Shown here piece after piece: positions 32,357 through 43,515 of a stretch of DNA of 64,000 nucleotides. The position numbers and the translations under genes are program-made. Numbering within the stretch: the stretch's first letter is position 1; each line of letters begins with the position of its first letter. The stretch is taken from positions 49,870,574-49,934,573 of the forward strand of contig NC_065921.1 of assembly GCF_024586455.1 (NCBI RefSeq), in the 5' to 3' direction. Under the pieces are notes generated by a model. The model saw only the letters and a program-made list of their open reading frames with translations. It was not told where the DNA came from and did no database searches. Source of the DNA: Bactrocera neohumeralis (lineage: Eukaryota; Arthropoda; Insecta; Diptera; Tephritidae).

Positions 32357-35328
32357 TAGGGTGGCCCAAAAAAACTAACTTCAAAAATTCACCCTGGGCA
32401 CCCCTCCATTTTTTTAGAATGGGGTTCAATATACTTCTGTAATTTTTTCTGATTTTTTGATGGATGGGAAAAGGGTGCTCAAAGAACGCTAAGTTTCACG
32501 ATTGATAACAAAAAGTCGAAAAAATAAAAAAAAACTTATTTTAATAATTATTTTTGTTTCTTTGTTGCAGGTGTTTCAAATATCTAAAACAGATGCTGAA
32601 AAATATCATCAATAAGATCTAGATTGACAAAACTTAATATTATTACGAAATAATTCTCATAATAGTACCCAAAGTGATACCTGTTTTAAATTTCATCAAT
32701 AACTTATGAAAAACCATGGCGTCCAATTCTCCTGCAACAAGGCAGTGTGACCGTGTTTTCCTTTTGGGTATTACAGATGTGGAATCTCTATTAAGACTAA
32801 ATCAACTACCTACTAATAGGCAAGTGCTTTTGCGTTTTCACTGGCACTTGCATAAATTTAATTTAGTGCGTAGTGCAAGTCATATGACAGTTGAGGAGGT
32901 AACTCAGTTATGGGAAAGAGCTATCATACCAACAAGATTAATTAAACACTGCGTTGATAAGATTGAGAAACTCCATTCAAAGTGGTTGTTGCTAAAAAAA
33001 AAAATAAATCTGGTAATTCAAAACATCAAAAATCTCGTGAAGATGAATTTACAACTGAGCTTGACTCTTTATTTGATATAGCTCATGCAGATGCTTCAAA
33101 TTTGATAAAGATTGAAGAAGACCGTAAATTTCTAGCAGATCAGCGAGACCAGCGAAAAAATGGCTATGACTTAAGTTGAGAAAAGCTTAGCCAAAAAGCA
33201 GGAAAGAACTTTACAGAGATTTAACGAAGATGAAGAGAGAAGACGAAAAGCCCAGCTCTTAGAAACAACACCTAGTACCTCCAAAGAGACATCTTTAATG
33301 TATGAGCCTTATTTCGAAATTGGACTCTCTAGTGACACTTCCTGTTCCTCTGAAGATGAAGAATATCCAGTTTCAACTTTTGTAAAGGAGAGCTCCCGGT
33401 ACCTGATCACTGACCATCATGCTAATGAGCCGAGCAGTGACAAACCTGTGAAGGCTGCTAGCCAAAACTTGTTTTCTAAGCATGTGATAAGCTCTTTAGA
33501 CCGCAATAAAGTGTCTGATAGAGAAGCCTTGAGGTTGATGGTCCCAATCGCAGCAGCACTGGGCCAAGACCCTAGATCGTTGCCATTATCACGCAGCACT
33601 ATTCAACGCCAAAGAAAACAAGAGCGAAAATCTATAATTGAGGAAATAAAGCAATCTGTTTCTTTTGATGATCCAGTTATAGTTCATTGGGATGGTAAGA
33701 TTCATCCCGATATTTTGAGCAATGAAAAAGTAGATCGTTTGCCAGTATTAGTTTCTGCAGACGGTAAGGAAAAATTGCTTGGAGTACCAAAACTTGTAAG
33801 TGGCACTGGCCATAACTCGGCTAATGCAGTATATACGCACTAACAGAATGGCATTTGGAGAAAAATATAGTCGGCATGTGTTTTGACACTACAGCCGTCA
33901 ATACAGGGTTGAAAAATGGAGCTTGTGTTTTGCTGGAACATAAAACTGGCAAAGATCTATTATGACTAGCATGCAGGCATCATATTTTAGAGATTGTTCT
34001 CAGTAAGGTATTTACTCTTTGTTTTGGACCATCCAGCTCTCCTGACATTCCCTTGTTTAAAAGGTTTCAGGCAGCATGGCCATCAATTCACTTAAATAAC
34101 TTTAAACTATTGGAAAAAGCTACTGGCAATGACTATTTAAATGTTAATGCAGTAAATTCTTTATTAGATATCTTACTGACGGAAACCCAATCCAGAGACG
34201 ATTACATGGAGTTAATAGAGCTATCACTACTAGGCCTGGGTCATTCTCTAGATAACGTTCATTGGAGAGCGCCGGGTGCCTTACACCGTGCTCGCTGGAT
34301 GGCAAAGCTCTTATACGCCATCAAAATCTTCTTGTTTCGTGAGGAAGATGTTTTTGAAACTACACAAAGGGAAAAATCACAGCTAGAACGCTTTGTGAAA
34401 TTTGGAATGCTTGTAGATATATGTGAAATATTGGTTTGAGGCTCCAATGGCTGCAAATGCTCCTTGGTCAAACCTTTCTCTATGGAAAGACATGACCACT
34501 TATGAAGCTATTGATCCACAAATAAGTGAAGTGGTTAAAAATGCTATAAAATCCCATCTTTGGTACCTCTCGGATGAATTAGTTGGGTTGAGTTTGTTCT
34601 CAGATAAAGTAACAAATAATGCAAAAACAATAGGTGTGAACCTACTGACCGAAAAGTAAGAGGTGATTCGTCACTTTTAAGTGACCAAGCCGAATTGGCC
34701 GATTTTGCCAATCAAAGATCTTTGCAGGTGTTTGAAAAGTTAAAGATAAATTAAACGTTTTTAAACACAGATCCAAATGAATGGAACATCAATCAGCATT
34801 ACATTGGAGGGAAACAAATCGTAAGAAACCTGAAAGTTGTTAATGATATTGCTGAGCGTGGAGTCAAACTGTTTGAAGACTTCAATAAGCTTCTAACAAA
34901 TGATGAAGAAGAGAAGCAGTTGTTCCTACAAGTGGTAGAAGCTAATAGAAAGTGGGTTCCGACAAAAACGACAAAGAGAGCAGTTGTTAAAAGCTTGGGG
35001 TCGGCAACTTCAAAGAAATAAGCCATGTTTTTTTTTATCCCTCTTTATTATTATATAAGATTGCGTTATTTATTAACATTATTCTATATTAAAATAAATG
35101 AATTTATTACTTTCTACGTAGTTGTAATTATTTAAAAAAAATTCCCAAAATTGCGGATTTTTTTCATTTTTTTCTTAATGTTATATGTCATTGAGCACCC
35201 TCTTCCCGTTGGAATATTAAATTGAAACTTTCCCAGAATATTTGTTTCGGCGATAGCAAAAAATTTGGGGGGTGCCCCGATCTGTAAACCCGATTTAGTT
35301 TTTCGCCTATATAATATGGGCCACCCTA
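32357..35328 (+). mobile_element. hAT-like DNA transposon, both ends intact
   Basis: A 2,972-bp element with perfect 12-bp terminal inverted repeats: TAGGGTGGCCCA at 32357-32368 and its complement at 35317-35328. It is flanked by a perfect 8-bp target duplication GTGTATAT at 32349-32356 and 35329-35336. A second shared block GGGCACCCC occurs just inside each end (about 32397 and 35274). An 8-bp duplication and TAGGG-type ends are characteristic of the hAT superfamily. It carries one broken gene on + (32716-35022). Its right end lies about 30 bp from the start of gypsy LTR-like sequence, so it probably landed in or beside that LTR. Confidence 0.9.
32716..35022 (+). pseudogene. putative hAT-like transposase (uncharacterised family)
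   Basis: The reading starts MASNSPATRQCDRVFLLGIT at 32716 and ends KSLGSATSKK at 35022. It is broken by a shift at the A-run near 32995, a stop and shift near 33177, a shift near 33841, TGA at 33963-33965, and further breaks at 34437-34760. Candidate catalytic residues are HWDGK (about 33690) and MCFDTTAVNTG (about 33880), followed by ACRHHILE, a Cys/His arrangement seen in hAT enzymes. IAERGVKLFEDFNKLL lies near the C-terminus. No classical hAT dimerisation motif was recognised. Similar proteins are, as I recall, common in arthropods and marked uncharacterised. The end structure supports a transposase role. Confidence 0.75.
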
Positions 35329-35368
35329 GTGTATATGTATATCTCTTCCTTAAATTTACTTACATTCT

Positions 35369-35580
35369 TCTTCGAACTCGACCGATCAATTGTAGTAGGT
35401 ATTATATCTGTATTACTAAATACTATACCTACATTGCATATTTGGTCAGTTGGTTGGTGAATGCAAAGTAATCGAATTCTAGGCGATTCAGAAGGGTTGA
35501 TTATGTGAAAATCGGCATGTGCCGGAAATGCATGTTCAGGTTATTGACAAATAAGGAATTGCATTTTAAAAAGTGCTAAT
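35369..35580 (-). repeat. gypsy LTR-like direct repeat, left
   Basis: Shares with 42731-42955 the blocks cttcttcgaa, 'attactaaatactatacct', 'acattgcatattt', 'gaatgcaaagtaatc', 'caggttattgacaaataa' and 'aagtgctaatt' in the same order and orientation, with moderate divergence. As the pair flanks gypsy-type gag and pol remains, it is interpreted as the 3' LTR. Confidence 0.7.
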
Positions 35581-35859
35581 TATGAATTTATATAATTTTT
35601 ATATTACAAGTATATTAAAGGGTTTTACTATAACATCCCCACCGTTAGATGATATGATAGACGAAATATGCAATAAGGATAGTTTTTTATTTGTTTTGTA
35701 TATACTTGTAGTAAATATTGCTAACATTATACGAACAATTAATATGTTTATGCTTACATTTATGGCGGTTGATTTCTTATTCTGATATTGTATTTCTTGA
35801 ATATTTTTTGTTCTGTTCTAAACATAATTATTCCAATTTTAAATTAGGAGAATTATCTG

Positions 35860-36480
35860 ATTTTTTCTTAAGGGGTTAGGGGTAGTCAGAGGCACGAAAA
35901 AATGACATTTTGCAGTATTTTTTTTTGCCATTAAATCGTGTTATTTTACAAAAGTAGTCATATGGTCACGAGAATTTCAAAAAAAAAAACAAAATTTAAT
36001 TTCCAAAGTTATAGTTGTTTGTGTTGACCCTGTTCCAAAAAAAGGTACTTGCGGTGACAACCATAAGTCCTTGGAGATTCATCTAGAATCAATCGGACAA
36101 AAAAAATTAGTTTTATTAATAGATAATCCTGGTCCTGGTCGAAGGATTTTTTATTTTTTCAAAAATTAACAAAATGGCGGCCTCAGGAAATTTTTTTCTA
36201 AATTTTTGGAAAAAAATCAACAGTTAATTGTTCTTAAAAAATCGAAATTTTTGAAAAAACGAAAATCCTTCGATCAGGCCCGAGTTTATTATGTATTCTA
36301 AAAGCTGTATAAATTTCATTAAAATCTACTTAGCGGTTTTCGAGTTACAGTTGTCGCCAGTTCAAAAAACATAGTTTTGAGAAAAACGCGTTTAAAGTTT
36401 CACACTAGCGCTTTGAAGTGCCCGAAAAAACATAGTTTTTTTAAATTTTGTTACAATTATGTTCAAATTTTAAATAGCCA
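35860..36480. repeat. unclassified A/T-run repeat, possible MITE piece
   Basis: Starts near 35869 with 'ttaaggggttaggggtag' and contains 'ggttttcgagttacagttg' and 'gagaaaaacgcgtttaaag', wording I associate with common insect repeats. A TTAA at the left end would fit a piggyBac-type derivative, but the right end is not defined and may be cut by the RTE-like insertion at 36497. Confidence 0.3.
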
Positions 36481-36496
36481 TTTTTAAATATTAGTG

Positions 36497-38275
36497 TCTT
36501 CTTCTTCTTTACTGTCGTTTCTTCATTTCGCAACGTGGCGCCAATTGGAAATGCCAAGCGAAGCCAGGTAATTCTTCACCTGGTCCTTCCAATGAAGTGG
36601 ACGTCTTCCTCTTCCACTGCTTCCCCTTTCAGAGCTGGAGTGTTCTCGTCCATACGTACGACATGACCTAGCCAGCGGACCCGCTGTCTCTTGATTCGCT
36701 CAACTATGTCAATGTCGTCGCATAACTTTTCTGTCATCGGCCATAGCAGGAAAGGAATAATGAGTGACTTATAGAGTTTGGTTTTTGTTCGTCCAGAGGG
36801 GATTTTTCTTCTCAATTGCCTACTCAATCCAAAGTAGCAGTAGTGCAAAGTAGTGGAGTCGCCTTGTCTGAAACCTCGTTTCGTACCGAACGGCTCGGAG
36901 CTTTTGGTATTGCTCATCGTCAGTTTACACAGCCGTATTAGTTTTGCGGGGATACCAAAGTCAGACATCGCGGCACAAAGGCAGCTCCTTTTCGTGCTGC
37001 CGAAAGCAGCTTTGAAATCGATGAAGAGGTGGTGTGTGTCGATTCTCCTTTCACGGGTCTTTTCCAAGATTTGGCGCATAGTGAATATCTGGTCGGTTGT
37101 TGATTTGCCAGGTCTAAAGCCACACTGATAAGGTACAATCAAATTGTTGACGGTGGGCTTTAATCTTTCACACAATATGCTCGATAGAACCTTGTATGCG
37201 ATGTTGAGGAGGCTTATCTCACGGGAATTGGCGCAGATTGTGCATACTTAAATTCCAATCGTTTGGCATGCTTCCGTCCGACTATATTTTACAAAGCTAA
37301 TGCATGCTCTTTGCCGCCGTGTTTAAATAATTGGCCGGCAACCCATCGGCCCGCGCTGCTTTGTTGCTCTTCAGACGGGCAATTCCTATTCGAACTTCTT
37401 CATGGTCGGGCAACGAAACGTCTGATCCATCTTCATCGATTGAGGAATCGGGTTCGCCTTCTCCTGGCGTTGTACTTTCACTGCCATACAGCAAACTGGA
37501 GAAGTGTTCCCTCCATAATTTAAGTATGCTCTGGGTATCGGTGACTAGATCACCTTTTGGGGTTCTACAAGAGTATGCTCCGGTCTTGAAACCTTCTGTT
37601 CGTTGCCGCATCTTTTCGTAGAATTTTCGAGCATTACCCCTATCGGCCAGCTTGTCAAGCTGCATCACGCATTTTAGCTTCTCTATTTTTCTGTCTATCC
37701 CCTCCCGCACGCATTGTGGTCGATCGTTGCGTGGTAGGCAGTCTGTTTTCTCTCCACTGCGGCACGGCCTCCTCATCGTACCAACTGTTCTTTCGCTTTT
37801 TCCTAAAACCAATGGTTTCGTTTACGGCTGAGAGGGCAGGGGCAGAAGTGCAAGTCGAGTAGAAAATCGTTCGGCTGTCTGTTGTGATTGCAGCTTCTCG
37901 ACGTCGAATCTTCCTTGTGTTTGTTGTCGTGCATTTTTTGCTGCACAGAGAATGATGTGAATCTTGGCTGCAACAAGGTAGTGGTCCGAGTCGATGTTAG
38001 GACTTCGGAGCGTACGCACGTCTAAAACACTGAAGACGTGTCTTCCGTCTATCATGACATGATCGATCTGGTTGGTGGTTTTTCGATTCGGAGACAGCCA
38101 GATAGCTTGATGAATTTTTCTATGCTGGAATCTGGTATTACAAATAACCATATTTCGGGCCGTGGCGAAGTCGATCAGCCTCAACCCATTTCTGGTGGAG
38201 GCTGAATTTATTAGTATACCAGGAAGAATTTCAACCGCTGTTGATTCTTCCAGCGTTTGCGTATCGCAGTATGCT
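36497..38275 (-). pseudogene. RTE-like endonuclease/reverse transcriptase copy
   Basis: On the minus strand, from about 38275: the C-terminal part of an AP-type endonuclease (NQIDHVMIDGRHVFSVLDVR, SPNIDSDHYLVAAKI, which carries the SDH motif), then a linker (REGIDRKIEKLKCVMQLDKL) and the start of RT (IARLKSNKAARADGLPA; YQCGFRPGKSTTDQIFTMRQ; HHLFIDFKAAFGS). The core with the catalytic YADD is deleted: FRQGDSTTL jumps to YCYFGLSRQLRRKIPSGRTK. The C-terminus RVRWLGHVVRMDENTPALKG and a short AAG-type tail (complement at 36497-36512) follow. It interrupts the gypsy element. Confidence 0.85.
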
Positions 38276-39830
38276 TCCTCGTAATTTAAAATATTTGAAA
38301 AACCTTTACTATATTCTTTAATTAAATGTTTCTTTCGATTGTCTTTAATGTTAACATTTAAAATATAATTTTTGGAATCTACTAATATTTCGTAAGTGTT
38401 TAGTATAATTGATTTATTCTTTACATTGGGGATTGGTTCAAATGTAATTTTAGATAGTATTTCTTTTGAACATTTGTGGAATCTGAAGAATTATTATAAT
38501 ATTATTGTCCTGAAAGGCGACGATTATTTTAATATTTCTGTAGCTGTCAAAGTCATCCACTAAGTCAAGTTCTGTGTTTATTAAAATGTTCGTTAGAATT
38601 ATTCCTAGCATGCTAGAGAATATTATTTATCCAACGTCGTCGATATGGTCAATTTAAAGTGAGATGTCATTGTTTATTTGGTAAATTTGTTATATAAATG
38701 CTATTTCGTCCTCTATTGATGCTATTTTGTTTTGCATAGAAATTCGTTTCAATATACACAGGTATGACTGTGAGAAATATATTTATCTTGATTTTTTTAT
38801 TTTGTTTCACATGTGTTTATAATATTTTAATCCAGTCTAGTGTCCTTTAAATATTCTGCATCGATTATACTAGCATTTATTTTTCTATATTTTCTATGAT
38901 TTTTAATTTCTTTCTTTCTGTCTTTTATGTTTTTTATTTAATCTATGTATGCAGCTTTCTTTTTCCTTCAAAATTATATCATGGATCTCTTTCTATTTGT
39001 CTTCATAAATTTTCCATTTATAAAGTCGAATGGTTTAATTGTTGTGGTACTGTGTATAATGTTATTATAAAAACCTATTATCCTGAAAATCTTTTCTTCT
39101 ACTGTTTCATATTGGCTTCTTTCGTTGTGTCTCAAATGTGTAATGTATTCATTAATTGTATTATGCAATCTCTCAATATCTGCATTTGAAGTATGATTGC
39201 TGTTAGAAGTGTAGTGTGTTATGTAAAACTTAATTTAGTATTTTCTTGATAGAAAATATCTGAATATTGGTTTATAATTGGCATAAGCTTATTCTTTTCT
39301 TCAAGATTAAGATTCCGACTTCTAATTTGTTCCTTCAACGGTTTGTATTTTTTTTTCAATAATATTGAAATTTGTGTTGTTCTCATGCAGCGCGGATATG
39401 CTTTCTGACTTAAAAGCTAAATTTGATTTTATATCGTTAAAAAGGTCTGGAATTACATTTTCTTCTATTTTGCGGGTATCTTTGCTTTTGAGAACTAGCG
39501 GTAATTCGCATTTCCCAAATTTATTATGTTATCCGCATTGTTTATGCTTGCTTTTAAAGGCATTAGTAAATAGTTACTTATTAAACCGTCATAGAAATTA
39601 TGTAATTTTTTATAGAATTCGATTACATCGAGCCCTGTACCAAATTCTGAAAAAGCTTTGATTGTCGCTTTTTCATAGAGCTTATGCTGTTATGGATTAA
39701 TGTGGATGGGGTTTATCTTCTAAATCCATTTAGGATGGCAAATGCCAAGATTTAAAATTGAGCTAGTTGTACCTGTGTCTACTATTAATTTTATGTGTCC
39801 TAATTTTTATATATGGAAGTTCTCCGAGGC
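38276..39830 (-). pseudogene. gypsy/errantivirus pol remnants
   Basis: Minus strand. Around 39830-39760 a short hydrophobic lead runs into IVDTGTTSSIL, the aspartic-protease active site. About 39300-39240 reads like the start of reverse transcriptase (a stretch with YSDIFYQENTKLSFT). The text then jumps directly to the C-terminal integrase region (IERLHNTINEYITHLRH and IIGFYNNIIHSTTTIKPFDF) at about 39180-39000. So the RT palm, RNase H and the DDE integrase core have been lost in one deletion. The stretch 38860-38276 shows long AT-rich frames that may be env remains; no signal peptide, cleavage site or transmembrane segment could be confirmed. Confidence 0.65.
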
Positions 39831-40113
39831 TGAAAGCCGAAAATTTTCAAAAGGTTTTTGATTGTAAGCCTTGTACTTAGTTAGTATCTGAACTCATGGA
39901 ATGGTTATAAGCTCCTTGTGTTGCGAAATTCGGTTGTAGGTTTTGTTGATTGAAATTCGAATCATTAGTTCCAGTATTTGGAGAATTAACATTGGCTCAG
40001 GTAATGGAAAACGATTGTAATTTCCGTTTTGGGTTGCAAAATTTTATTGTGGATCAACTTTTTGTTGGTTAAGGTTTTGCATATTGAAATTCGGATTAGA
40101 ATTTTGTTGATTA

Positions 40114-41815
40114 TACTAGTTTACAGTACATTTGTTGCCGAAGTAATTTTAGATGTTGCTGACTACAAATAATATGCTATTTATAATTTTATATTTTTTT
40201 ATATAATTTAAATATTTTTATCAGCTCTAGTTTCAGAGTTTCAGCTATGTAGGTATTACACAGAAAAAAACATGTATTTATTATGAAAAATTTTATTAAG
40301 AAAAATAATTAATCTTTAAGTTCTAAAAAACTGCGTTTTAAAGCTCTTCTCCGATGTGTAGACTTTGGAAAATGACGTATTAGAGACCAACAATAGTCAG
40401 ACATCATATTTGTATCCCAGAAACTCTGATAGCGCTCTTCCATGACGCGTAAGTCTTGATGCATACGCTCTCCCTGCTCTTCGCTCATATCTCCTAAATT
40501 TTCCGGAAACCTCTCTAGGTGACTATGGAGGAAGTGGAGTTTTATACTCATATTGCATCCTATATTTTTTAATTGTAGCAGAAGGTCTTCTACAAGATTA
40601 ATATAATTTTCAGATTTTTTATTTCCGAGAAAATTCTGCATCACAGATACGAATGCTGTTCAAACCTTTAGTTCTGACTCAGTCATAGAATTTCTAAATT
40701 GAGTATCTTTCGTAAGTTGTCTAATTTGGAGGCCATCAAAAATTTCGGCTTTAATCTTTTCCATAGTGAGCTGAGGAAATTTTTGGCATATGTAAGAAAA
40801 GCAATTTCCATCTTTATCTAGTGATTTTACAAACTATTTCATGATGCCCAGTTTTATATGTAATGGTGGAAGGATGATTTTGTTACGAGCTCCTAATGAA
40901 TTGTGGACTATATTGTGCTTTTCAGGCTCCATTTTTTCTCTCCAGTGCCAGTTTTTTTTCACTCAATGCTCTTGTTTAGCTCTACTGTCCCAAAGACATA
41001 TAAAACAAACTTATAAACTTATTTTAGTATCCGAGGATAGCAAGTTTTTTTTTCTTTTAGTCTTGATGCTAACAATTCTGAAGCTTGTTTAGAAAGATTT
41101 AAATCTCTTACAAGATCATTCAACTCATTTTGGGAAAAGCGTTTTGGCTCATTAGACATACCTTCAAAATCAGCATCATTTTGTTATGAGCTTGGTCCTT
41201 CAATGTCTGGCTCTAATGGTTCAGATATATTTTTAGGCTCTGAAGAGTTAGGTGAACGCTGCACTGGACGTTGAACACTAGTACTTGGGTACTGCCATTT
41301 AGCTCGATTTTTAGTGTTTAAACCGTTTATGTTCACACTACAAAAATGACAGTCTACGAGATGATTTCGTGGTTCTCGCCAAATAGTCGGTGTTCCAAAT
41401 TTAAAGGCAAGTCTTTTACCACTTTTCCATAATCTTAAATATTCCACACAAGATTTACAAACACAATTGGGAGCCCAAGAATTCTTATTTTTATCCAAGA
41501 GCACCCCAAAACACTCAAAATAGGTATTTTACACCAACTCTGATATAACTTTTACAATTTTTAAACACATATTCTCCGCATATGTAGAAAAAATGATCTG
41601 GTTTATTTAAACAACGTCTTCTTGAACTACTCATGACGCAAAAACTTGAGAAACTAATCTTAACACAGTAAAATGCGCCTGTTTTCGATTAATATATGTA
41701 TGTATGTATATGCTTAAATGATAAAAATCAAAAACAAAGTAACAAGTAATAAGTAAACAATATCAATCGCAGAATTCGCGGCAACAGACAAAAAGTTCAA
41801 TACTGTAAACTAGTG
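40114..41815 (-). mobile_element. CACTA-like DNA transposon, copy B
   Basis: A 1,702-bp element inside the gypsy element. Its left end reads TACTAGTTTACAGTA (40114-40128) and the complement of its right end reads CACTAGTTTACAGTA (41801-41815): 14 of 15 bases match. Beyond this block, TTTGTTGCCG (left) and TTGTCTGTTGCCGC (right) also correspond. Both ends are flanked by TTA (40111-40113 and 41816-41818). Copy A at 9651-11976 has the same kind of ends and target. The flanks carry gypsy gag on one side and gypsy pol on the other, so the insertion is clearly a separate event. Confidence 0.85.
40309..41634 (-). pseudogene. putative CACTA-like transposase, internally deleted
   Basis: Same family as 9978-11713, on the minus strand. 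It starts MSSSRRRCLNKPDHFFYICG at 41634 and keeps the CxxC pairs (FYIC, CVCKSC, DCHFC) and the WAPNCV / TIWREPRNHL stretch. It then reads NELNDLVRDLNLSKQASELL and jumps, by a deletion of about 100 codons, to CFICLWDSRAKQEH. The C-terminal part is well preserved: PPLHIKLGIMKQFVKALDK, CNMSIKLHFLHSHLERFPEN, SEEQGERMHQDL, MMSDYCWSLIRHF. The deleted part contains the acidic residues proposed as catalytic in copy A, so this copy is non-functional. Confidence 0.8.
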
Positions 41816-41819
41816 TTAT

Positions 41820-42540
41820 TTTACTTGTGGCGATTGTGGTTAGAATTATGGTGGTTGTAATTGGAGTTTTGTTGTTATTAATTATGATTGTAAATACTGG
41901 TTTAGATGTGTATTTGCTTTGTTTGGTGAGTTTTGTTCATTTTTGCATTGTGTTAAAACTTGTTGGTTTTCTAGTCGAAGGTGAGCATATCCAGGTTCAA
42001 ATAGGATGTTCATTGCTCCTTCTAAAATGTTTGGATTCTTCCATGCTAGAATAGTCTTCTAGGATCGGGGGTTTTAGATTTAAAAATATTTAGAGCTGTG
42101 CGGGAATTATTTTGAGCTACAGCAGCTGCTACGTCTTGTCCGAGGACGAATAAAGTTTTATTGTTGAGGCGTCTAAGTTTTCCTTTATCGCGTCAAAAAA
42201 GTCGAGACTTGTCGTTTTAAATGTAATTGCTGTTAGTGAATCGAGAAGTTCATCGCAACTTAGTCGATCACCAAAATAATTTTGGAGTACTTCCTTGATT
42301 TCGTTCCAAGATATAGCTTGGTAATTTATTTCAATGATCTCCCTTGCTTTGCCCTTTAACTTACTTTTAACTAAGTCGGAAAACAAGTTTTGTGAAAGTT
42401 CATCATATGTCTTTAGCATTGGGTGTACCCTATCTATTACCATTAAAAATGTTTGCAGGTCCCTGTTTTCGCCGTTGAATTCGGATAAATTTCCCAAATA
42501 TTTAGGGGGATCGAATCGACTTAAGCCATTTTATTTATTT
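41820..42540 (-). pseudogene. gypsy/errantivirus gag fragment
   Basis: Minus strand, starting near 42536: FDPPKYLGNLSEFNGENRDL, then FLMVIDRVHPMLKTYDELSQ, KSKLKGKAREIIEINYQAIS and LQNYFGDRLSCDELLDSLTA. This is the capsid-type gag domain of Ty3/mdg4-like elements. A frame break occurs near 42130. After it come FEPGYAHLRLENQQVLTQCK and an Asn-rich tail that is cut at 41818 by the CACTA-ended insertion. A continuing Asn- and Gln-rich tail is readable beyond it at 40110-39900. Confidence 0.75.
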
Positions 42541-42730
42541 TAAATTTTAATACTTTTCTTTCTTCTCTTTTTTTTATACCGTTTAGAAAAAAAATTAAAA
42601 TTTCCTTACTACCCGTGTTTACTCTTCTTTACACAGATAGGATACAGTGTCCTACGCGCCACTTTTAAATTGCACAAACTTTTGAATAAAAATATATATA
42701 TTTATTTTTTTATTAAAATAACTTTATTTT

Positions 42731-42955
42731 TCTTCTTCGAATGTTCAAAATATACTACTTAATTCTAGTAAGTTTTATATAAATATTACTAAATACTATG
42801 CATACATTGCATATTTTGTCAGTTTGTTGGGGAATGCAAAGTAATCAAATTCTAAGAAATTCAAAAGAGATTATATGGTTGAAATGCAGGTTCAGGTTAT
42901 TGACAAATAATTGTGCATGTGCAGGAAGTGCAATTTAAGAAGTGCTAATTGATAA
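42731..42955 (-). repeat. gypsy LTR-like direct repeat, right
   Basis: Partner of 35369-35580. On the minus strand it is followed by AAGTGGCGCGTAGGACAC (about 42666-42649), whose TGGCGC start resembles primer-binding sites of gypsy-group elements. It is therefore interpreted as the 5' LTR, whose 3' end is probably close to 42665. Confidence 0.65.
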
Positions 42956-43264
42956 AAACAAGCTGCAGAGCTGAAACCTTGTGTGTTCATGTGAAGTTTA
43001 ATCGCCTATACGTCAACTAGTGTGTGTTTGGCAGTTGTATTTTTATGACCTCAAAGGTTTATATGCGAATTTTAACCTGGGATCAGGGCATCGGAATCGT
43101 TGAAAATGTTTCAGAAGTGTTTTGGAGCATCTACATTATCACGATCCAAAGTATTTAAATGACGCAAAATATTCCGTAAAAGTCGTGAATTCATCGAAAA
43201 CTTGTCTCATGTAAGTTGGCAAAAATTTTAATTAAAATGCGTGAAAATATAGTTTTTTTGCCTG

Positions 43265-43515
43265 CCCGTCTCACTTGAAAAGTAATGCGGTCCGAATGGA
43301 AGAGAACACTCCAACTTTGAAGGTTTTCGATTTAGTACCTGCCGGTGGGAGCAAAGGAAGACCTCCACTCTGATGGAAAGATCAAGTGGAGAAGACCCTG
43401 GCTGCACTTGGTTCCTCGAATTGGCGTCAAATAGCGAAAAGAAAAAATGTCTGACGCGCAGTTGTTAACATGCCTATAACCGCGTATGCGGTGTCTGTGG
43501 CAGTATATAAGAAGA
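43265..43515 (+). mobile_element. RTE-like retrotransposon 3' end
   Basis: A 5'-truncated copy of the family at 4440. It reads RMEENTPTLKVFDLVPAGGS, then W-KDQVEKTLAAL-like residues, SNWRQIAKRKN and the UTR 'gtatgcggtgtctgtggc', with only a vestigial 'aagaagaa' tail near 43511. Confidence 0.7.

Larger units (their letters stand above)
35337..42960 (-). mobile_element. gypsy/errantivirus-type LTR element, nested and decayed
   Basis: A minus-strand Ty3/mdg4 element. In its own 5'-to-3' order: LTR-like repeat near 42955-42731; a primer-binding-like TGGCGCGTAGG about 42664-42654; gag from about 42536; a CACTA-ended insertion (41815-40114); protease with DTG near 39780; a truncated start of reverse transcriptase near 39250; the integrase C-terminal part near 39168-38974; possible env remains 38860-38276; an RTE-like insertion (38275-36497); and an LTR-like repeat near 35580-35369. 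Most of reverse transcriptase, RNase H and the integrase core is deleted, so the copy is inactive. Confidence 0.7.

Noticed and set aside
43015..43035. 'aactagtgtgtg' considered as a third CACTA-type end
   Set aside because: The match stops after CACTAGTT, there is no TTA flank and no partner end nearby.
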